This document shows positions 39,277 through 42,838 of a stretch of 42,838 nt of DNA, one piece after another; positions within the stretch are counted from its first letter, which is position 1, and each line of letters begins with the position of its first letter. The position numbers and the translations under genes were made by a program. The notes under the pieces are model-generated. The model had not been told where the DNA came from and searched no databases. It worked only from the letters and a program-made list of their open reading frames with translations. This DNA comes from Mycobacterium sp. ENV421 (lineage in GTDB: Bacteria; Actinomycetota; Actinomycetes; Mycobacteriales; Mycobacteriaceae), in contig NZ_PDHO01000035.1 of NCBI RefSeq assembly GCF_002887815.1, positions 1 through 42,838 of the forward strand, given 5' to 3'.

Positions 39277-40013
39277 ACCCGCTCCTCGACAAACGCCCGC
39301 ACCCGCGGCAGCACTCCGGGTGGGATGGCCCCGCGGTTGCGGATGTCCCACAGCTGCTCGACGTCGACTCCGATCAGTGTCGCGATCACCGGCTCGGGAA
39401 GCTCGGAGCGGGCACACGCCTGGTCGAAGCGCGCGCTGATACTGCCCGGCATGCGGGCCAGCAGCCCGCTCCGGATCGCTTCCAGGGACTTGAGGTGAGT
39501 CATCAGGCGGTCCACCGATTCGGCCCCCGCGTTGACCGCGACGCGCCACGAGTTGGCGGCCAGCAGCTCGGCCTTCACGCATTGCTCGATCACGGACTGA
39601 ATATACGTTTCATATTCGTTTGACGTCTCCGCTGGCAGGCGGGCTATCAACGAGTTCAGCGATTCCAGGTGCGCTTCGGCATGCGCCTCGAGCACATCAG
39701 CGTCGCTGTGCCGGCTGACGACGATGCCGGTGGTGGTCCGCGGCGGCGTGGATTCGGCCGGTCCGCCGGTCAGGAATTGGGCGATCTCAGCGGCTGGATC
39801 ATCGGCAACGACGAGCCGCGCGTAGGTACCAGGCGGCAGCCCCAGTCCATTTTCGACCTTCTGAACTGTGCCTTTGTGCGGCTTGCGGACACCGCGCTCC
39901 AAGAAGCTCAGGCCCATGATGCTGACCCCCGTGGCGGCGGCCAGCTCGGCCAGCGACCAGTCCCTCGCTTCGCGCAGAGTCCGGATGGCCGCACCCGCCG
40001 CCTCTCGGCTCAC
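39273..40013 (-). CDS. XRE family regulator, Rv0023-like
   Basis: A 246-residue transcription factor with an N-terminal helix-turn-helix about residues 8-57 (IRTLREARDWSLAELAAATGVS, then FLERGVRKP) and a long C-terminal region of unknown ligand or partner. It matches Rv0023 (256 residues) in size and place. It heads the operon of NlpC/P60, DUF4226, EspC-like and EspD-like genes and diverges from the WhiB5-like gene. GTG 40013 is the start. The unusual AT-rich stretch at 39599-39617 within this gene, and the repeats at 40061-40084, may be its binding sites. Confidence 0.85.
   Translation of the reverse strand: MSREAAGAAIRTLREARDWSLAELAAATGVSIMGLSFLERGVRKPHKGTVQKVENGLGLPPGTYARLVVADDPAAEIAQFLTGGPAESTPPRTTTGIVVSRHSDADVLEAHAEAHLESLNSLIARLPAETSNEYETYIQSVIEQCVKAELLAANSWRVAVNAGAESVDRLMTHLKSLEAIRSGLLARMPGSISARFDQACARSELPEPVIATLIGVDVEQLWDIRNRGAIPPGVLPRVRAFVEERV
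39599..39617. promoter_or_regulatory. AT-rich inverted repeat inside the XRE gene
   Basis: GAATAT (39599-39604) and ATATTC (39612-39617) flank ACGTTTC, in coding sequence of a gene otherwise rich in GC. The octamer TATACGTTT occurs here and again in the divergent promoter (around 40059). A regulator binding site is possible; function is inference. Confidence 0.4.
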
Positions 40014-40060
40014 GGTGGGGCTCCAGCCATATACGGATCGTACACAGGCCTATCGGATTA

Positions 40061-40084
40061 TACGTTTTCTTCTACGTTCCTCTT
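40061..40084. repeat. 12-bp direct repeat in whiB5/XRE intergenic region
   Basis: TACGTTTTCTTC (40061-40072) is followed at once by TACGTTCCTCTT (40073-40084), 10 of 12 bases the same. It lies 59 bp upstream of the whiB5 start. A palindrome TACGGATCGTA is nearby at 40032-40042. Both are candidate operators. Confidence 0.5.
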
Positions 40085-40142
40085 GCGCCTTGCGGATGTC
40101 GCATATATGCTTCCGTCATTGAATCCGGCCAAGGAGGCTCCG

Positions 40143-40553
40143 ATGAACTACCGCCCATGCTCGGTCGAGCCCGATCTGTGGTTCGGCTACGCCGACGACG
40201 ACGCCAGCGACGGCGCGGCCAAGGCCCGCGTCTACGAGCAGTCGGCCACCCGCGCCCGGACCATCTGTCTACGCCGGTGCCCCCTGGCCCAGCAGCGTGC
40301 GTGCGCCAGAAGCGCCGTCGAGAGCGGCGAGGAATACGGGGTGTGGGCCGGCATCAAACTGCCGGGCGGCCAATACCGCAAGCGCCATCAGCTGGCGCAC
40401 GCGCACGAGGTTCTGCGGCGCATCGCCGACGGCAAGCTCAATCCGCGCGAACTGCCCGAAAGCGCCGAACTGCTGGACCGCAGCGAAGCGCTGCCCGCCC
40501 AAGTGGCAACCGTCGTGCATCTTCCGCTGGGCCGGCCGCGTACCGCGGCCTGA
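40143..40553 (+). CDS. whiB5: WhiB family regulator, WhiB5-like
   Basis: A 136-residue WhiB protein, similar to Rv0022c (WhiB5, 139 residues). It binds an iron-sulfur cluster through C6, C42, C46 and C54; the spacing C-x3-C-x7-C differs from the usual C-x2-C-x5-C. The DNA-binding turn is YGVWAGIKLP (65-74), followed by a basic segment (KRHQLAHAH). A strong AGGAGG precedes ATG 40143. WhiB5 in M. tuberculosis is linked to virulence and reactivation. It diverges from the XRE gene, so the two regulators share a promoter region. Confidence 0.9.
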   Translation: MNYRPCSVEPDLWFGYADDDASDGAAKARVYEQSATRARTICLRRCPLAQQRACARSAVESGEEYGVWAGIKLPGGQYRKRHQLAHAHEVLRRIADGKLNPRELPESAELLDRSEALPAQVATVVHLPLGRPRTAA

Positions 40554-40574
40554 ACTACCAGCTGGCTTCGGCGG

Positions 40575-41723
40575 CTATCCGGCCGAGCCGACTGCCGTTG
40601 CCGCAGAACGCTTTTGCATGTTCTCGTCGACCTCGCGCTGCCACACGTCATAGGCGTGAGTGGTGTCGACCTCGAGTTCGAAGCGGTCGGTCATGTCCGC
40701 GGTGACATCGGCGGCGTCGACGTAGAACTGCTCGTACCACCGCCGGTACTGGTAGAGCGCGCCGTCCTCCTCGCACAGCAGCGGATTCTCGATCCGCGTC
40801 TTGTGCTTCCAGATCTCGACGTCTTGCAGGAAGCCGACCTCGTAGATCTTCGAATACGACTGGGCGAGTTTGGCCGCCTTCTCGTCCGACAGCCCCGGCA
40901 TGTTCTGCACCGAGACCCCGAACTGCAGCATGAATGAGTTCTGGTCGATCGGGTAATGGCAGTTGATCAGCACCGACTCCACGGTGAAGTCCGGTCCGAG
41001 GTCGTTGTGCAGCCAGTTGATCATGTACGACGGCCCGAAGTAGGTGGCCTCCGAGCGCAGCTTGGTGCCCTCCCACAGCCGCTCCGGGTGCTCGGTGAAG
41101 TCTTGGCGTCCCTTGGATTCCATGTACTGGCTCGCGGTGTGGCCTTCGAAGACGTTCTTGAAGAACGTGGGGTAGGCGTAGTGGATGTAGAAGAAGTGCG
41201 CCATGTCGACGTTGTTGTCGACGATCTCGCGGCAGTGCGCGCCTTCGATGACCATCGAGTTCCACGCCCACTTCGACCACTGGCCCTCGTCATAGCCGTC
41301 GATGGTCGGCGGGGTGAGTTCGGCCGGTGGCGTGGAGCCCTCCGGGTCATGCCACATCAGCAGCTGCCCGTTGACCTCGATGGTCTGGTACTTGCGGGTG
41401 CGGGCGAGCTTGGGAACCCTTCGCGCATAGGGAATTTCGACGCAGCGCCCGGTCGCGCCGTTCCAGCGCCAGTCATGGAACGCACAGGCGAGATTGTCGC
41501 CCTTGACCGTGCCCATGGCGAGGTCGGCACCCAGGTGCCGGCAGTAGCCGTCGAGCACATGGATGTCGCCCTGTGAGTCGGCGTACACCACCAACTTGCC
41601 GCCGAACGCATTGATGCCGTGCGGCTTGCCATCGCGGAAATCCTCTGCCAGGCCCAGGCAGTGCCAACCGCGCGCGTAGCGCGTCATGGGCGTGCCGGGG
41701 TCGATCTCCCGGATCTGGTTCAT
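40575..41723 (-). CDS. Rieske oxygenase, KshA-like
   Basis: A 382-residue oxygenase component of a Rieske-type monooxygenase, closely resembling 3-ketosteroid 9-alpha-hydroxylase KshA (Rv3526, 386 residues). Rieske ligands are C61, H63, C80 and H83. The mononuclear iron site includes H176 and H181 in DMAHFFYIH and probably D301 in LQDVEIWKH. ATG 41723 starts MNQIREIDPG, where the KshA family begins. It would need a reductase (KshB type), which is not in this window. A perfect palindrome before the gene and a divergent TetR suggest local control. A sterol or bile-acid substrate is likely but unproven. Confidence 0.87.
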   Translation of the reverse strand: MNQIREIDPGTPMTRYARGWHCLGLAEDFRDGKPHGINAFGGKLVVYADSQGDIHVLDGYCRHLGADLAMGTVKGDNLACAFHDWRWNGATGRCVEIPYARRVPKLARTRKYQTIEVNGQLLMWHDPEGSTPPAELTPPTIDGYDEGQWSKWAWNSMVIEGAHCREIVDNNVDMAHFFYIHYAYPTFFKNVFEGHTASQYMESKGRQDFTEHPERLWEGTKLRSEATYFGPSYMINWLHNDLGPDFTVESVLINCHYPIDQNSFMLQFGVSVQNMPGLSDEKAAKLAQSYSKIYEVGFLQDVEIWKHKTRIENPLLCEEDGALYQYRRWYEQFYVDAADVTADMTDRFELEVDTTHAYDVWQREVDENMQKRSAATAVGSAG

Positions 41724-41730
41724 GCGCTCA

Positions 41731-41750
41731 TTTAAGCACATGTGCTTAAA
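41731..41750. promoter_or_regulatory. Perfect 20-bp palindrome, operator of KshA-like gene and TetR
   Basis: TTTAAGCACATGTGCTTAAA equals its own reverse complement. It ends 8 bp from the oxygenase start (41723) and 31 bp from the TetR start (41781), so one bound repressor could block both. It differs from the KstR consensus. Confidence 0.82.
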
Positions 41751-41767
41751 GCTGCCTAGCACTGATT

Positions 41768-41773
41768 TAGACT
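41768..41773 (+). promoter_or_regulatory. Predicted -10 hexamer (TAGACT), TetR gene
   Basis: TAGACT ends 7 nt before GTG 41781. There is no ribosome-binding site. Leaderless start likely. Confidence 0.44.
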
Positions 41774-41780
41774 GCTCGAC

Positions 41781-42380
41781 GTGGACCGCGGTGCCCGATC
41801 ACGGGAAGTACTGCTCGACGCCGCTGAACGGCTGATCGCCGAGCACGGCTTCGAGGTGCCGCTGCGGGAGATCGCGGTGGCCGCGGGCCAGCGCAACAAC
41901 TCCGCCGTCAACTACTACTTCCGCAGCAGGCAGGACTTGATCGATGCGGTGGTGGCCCGACGCCTGACCCCGATGGAGGTCGAGCGGCAAGCCCTGCTGG
42001 ACCGCATGTCGGGTGAGCAGATGGCCGACGCGCACGCCGTGCTGCGAATCCTGGTCGGGCCGTTCTTCCACAGTGAAGGCACCCACTACGCGCGGTTCCT
42101 CGAAGTGGTGCGGATCCGGCTGAATCGGGAACCGCAGAGCCCGGCGGAATCGGCCTGGCCACGGATCCTCGACGCGCTGGCCCGACTGGTTCCGCTCAAG
42201 GACCGCAGCGCCCGGGAGAACCGGGTCGGTGCCGTCGCCACCGCAATGTTCGCCCTGCTCGCCGACCACGAGCGGCGGGTGGAATCCGGCGACACCGATG
42301 CCGACAGTCTCGAGGAGATCGTGACGATGCTCGCCGCGATGCTGACCGCCGCGCCGGTGCCGGCGCCGGCGACTCGCTGA
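41781..42380 (+). CDS. TetR/AcrR family transcriptional regulator
   Basis: A 199-residue TetR repressor. The helix-turn-helix is at about residues 8-52 (REVLLDAAERLIAEHG, then REIAVAAGQRNNSAVNYYFRS). The C-terminal domain is helical with a conserved HSEGTHYARFLEVV segment. Start is GTG 41781, with a -10 hexamer 7 nt upstream. Divergent from the KshA-like oxygenase over a perfect palindrome, so it is the likely local regulator of that gene. The ligand may be a steroid-CoA. Confidence 0.88.
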   Translation: MDRGARSREVLLDAAERLIAEHGFEVPLREIAVAAGQRNNSAVNYYFRSRQDLIDAVVARRLTPMEVERQALLDRMSGEQMADAHAVLRILVGPFFHSEGTHYARFLEVVRIRLNREPQSPAESAWPRILDALARLVPLKDRSARENRVGAVATAMFALLADHERRVESGDTDADSLEEIVTMLAAMLTAAPVPAPATR

Positions 42381-42422
42381 CTGCGGCAATTCCCGGGCAG
42401 GGGAGTCGGTATGCGGATAGAA

Positions 42423-42436
42423 CTGTGTCGACACAG
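42423..42436. promoter_or_regulatory. Perfect 14-bp palindrome before small membrane protein gene
   Basis: CTGTGTCGACACAG equals its reverse complement. It lies 21 bp upstream of the predicted start at 42458. Operator or chance; unproven. Confidence 0.35.
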
Positions 42437-42457
42437 CAGACGTTGGGAGGCGCGCGG

Positions 42458-42739
42458 GTGCGGATCGTGGTCGCGGTAGCCCTGGCGGGGTTGATCGCAC
42501 TGGTGGTGGCGGTGCTGACCGACAGCACCTATGCGGCCATCGCGGTGGTCGTGCTCGCGGTGGTGGGCATCGTGCTGTTGTTGCGCGACTGGCGGGCTGA
42601 TCGCAAGCGGGCCGCCGCAGGGGAGTCGACGGCGGTGCCGCACGACGAGCCCGTCGACCCGTCGATGAGCCCGGAGCTGTTCGCGCCGGACATCTCGGCC
42701 GATGGTCGCGGCCCGTCGTCCGACGCCCGGGCTGACTAG
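42458..42739 (+). CDS. Small membrane protein with acidic tail
   Basis: A 93-residue protein with two predicted transmembrane helices, VRIVVAVALAGLIALVVAVL and YAAIAVVVLAVVGIVLLLRDW, followed by a basic loop (RADRKRAAAGE) and an acidic, Pro-rich C-terminus. GTG 42458 is supported by GGGAGG 7 nt upstream; the longer frame from GTG 42425 begins in the palindrome. Function unknown. Confidence 0.62.
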   Translation: MRIVVAVALAGLIALVVAVLTDSTYAAIAVVVLAVVGIVLLLRDWRADRKRAAAGESTAVPHDEPVDPSMSPELFAPDISADGRGPSSDARAD

Positions 42740-42838
42740 CGGGGGAGCCGCCCGCCGAGACGGGCATCGCTGCTGCCCAGACCTGAGTTCCTAAGGGATG
42801 TCAAGCGACCTGTTGGCTCGTAGGGTGGTTGTCGGCGG

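Noticed and set aside
1..42838. CRISPR arrays, tRNA or rRNA genes, IS elements, prophage genes
   Set aside because: None seen by reading: no regular spaced repeats, no tRNA-like cloverleaf, no transposase or integrase.

Overview
The window is high-GC actinobacterial DNA and very probably comes from a fast-growing mycobacterium (Mycolicibacterium-like). The evidence is gene content: three F420-type luciferase-fold oxidoreductases, a mycofactocin-type SDR, a WhiB protein, EspC-like type VII secretion genes, a mycobacterial-type ferredoxin with a His in its cluster motif, six TetR regulators, and two blocks matching known M. tuberculosis gene orders (Rv0196-Rv0197 at 11906-14742 and Rv0022c-Rv0028 at 36004-40553). 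No tRNA, rRNA, insertion sequence, prophage or CRISPR array was seen.

Region 1 (1-11810) is lipid and redox metabolism. It holds a TetR/F420-oxidoreductase pair diverging from a FadD-type acyl-CoA synthetase with a KstR-like operator, a mycofactocin-type SDR, a DUF1275 membrane protein, an SDR/F420-oxidoreductase pair, a six-helix HAMP adenylate cyclase, EF-G2 (fusA2) and two hot-dog thioesterases. Region 2 (11883-24065) is a catabolic block. It contains a TetR plus molybdopterin oxidoreductase, a divergent crotonase-fold protein, and a tightly coupled P450 - [3Fe-4S] ferredoxin - unknown protein - P450 operon ending in its own TetR. A second TetR/F420-oxidoreductase operon diverges from it, followed by a zinc-type alcohol dehydrogenase, an SDR and another TetR. 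Two matching operator sites, one before the crotonase gene and one before the TetR gene, suggest a single local circuit.

Region 3 (24108-35836) has an FAD monooxygenase-like protein, a Kup potassium transporter, a complete lutABC lactate-oxidation operon, a small exported protein, a zinc-ribbon rhomboid protease, a STAS protein lacking the usual phospho-Ser, a methyltransferase, two tandem VOC-fold paralogues, a nitrobindin and a beta-lactamase-fold esterase. Region 4 (35874-40553) is the most system-like part: WhiB5-like and XRE regulators diverge, and the XRE gene leads an NlpC/P60 hydrolase, two proteins sharing a helical domain with each other and perhaps with the hydrolase, an EspC-like protein and an EspD-like partner, with no secretion ATPase nearby. 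Region 5 (40575-42838) has a KshA-like Rieske oxygenase diverging from a TetR gene over a perfect 20-bp palindrome, then a small membrane protein.

Many starts lie 7-8 nt downstream of a TANNNT hexamer with no ribosome-binding site, which fits the leaderless transcription common in mycobacteria. All functions are inferred from sequence reading; no database search was run.
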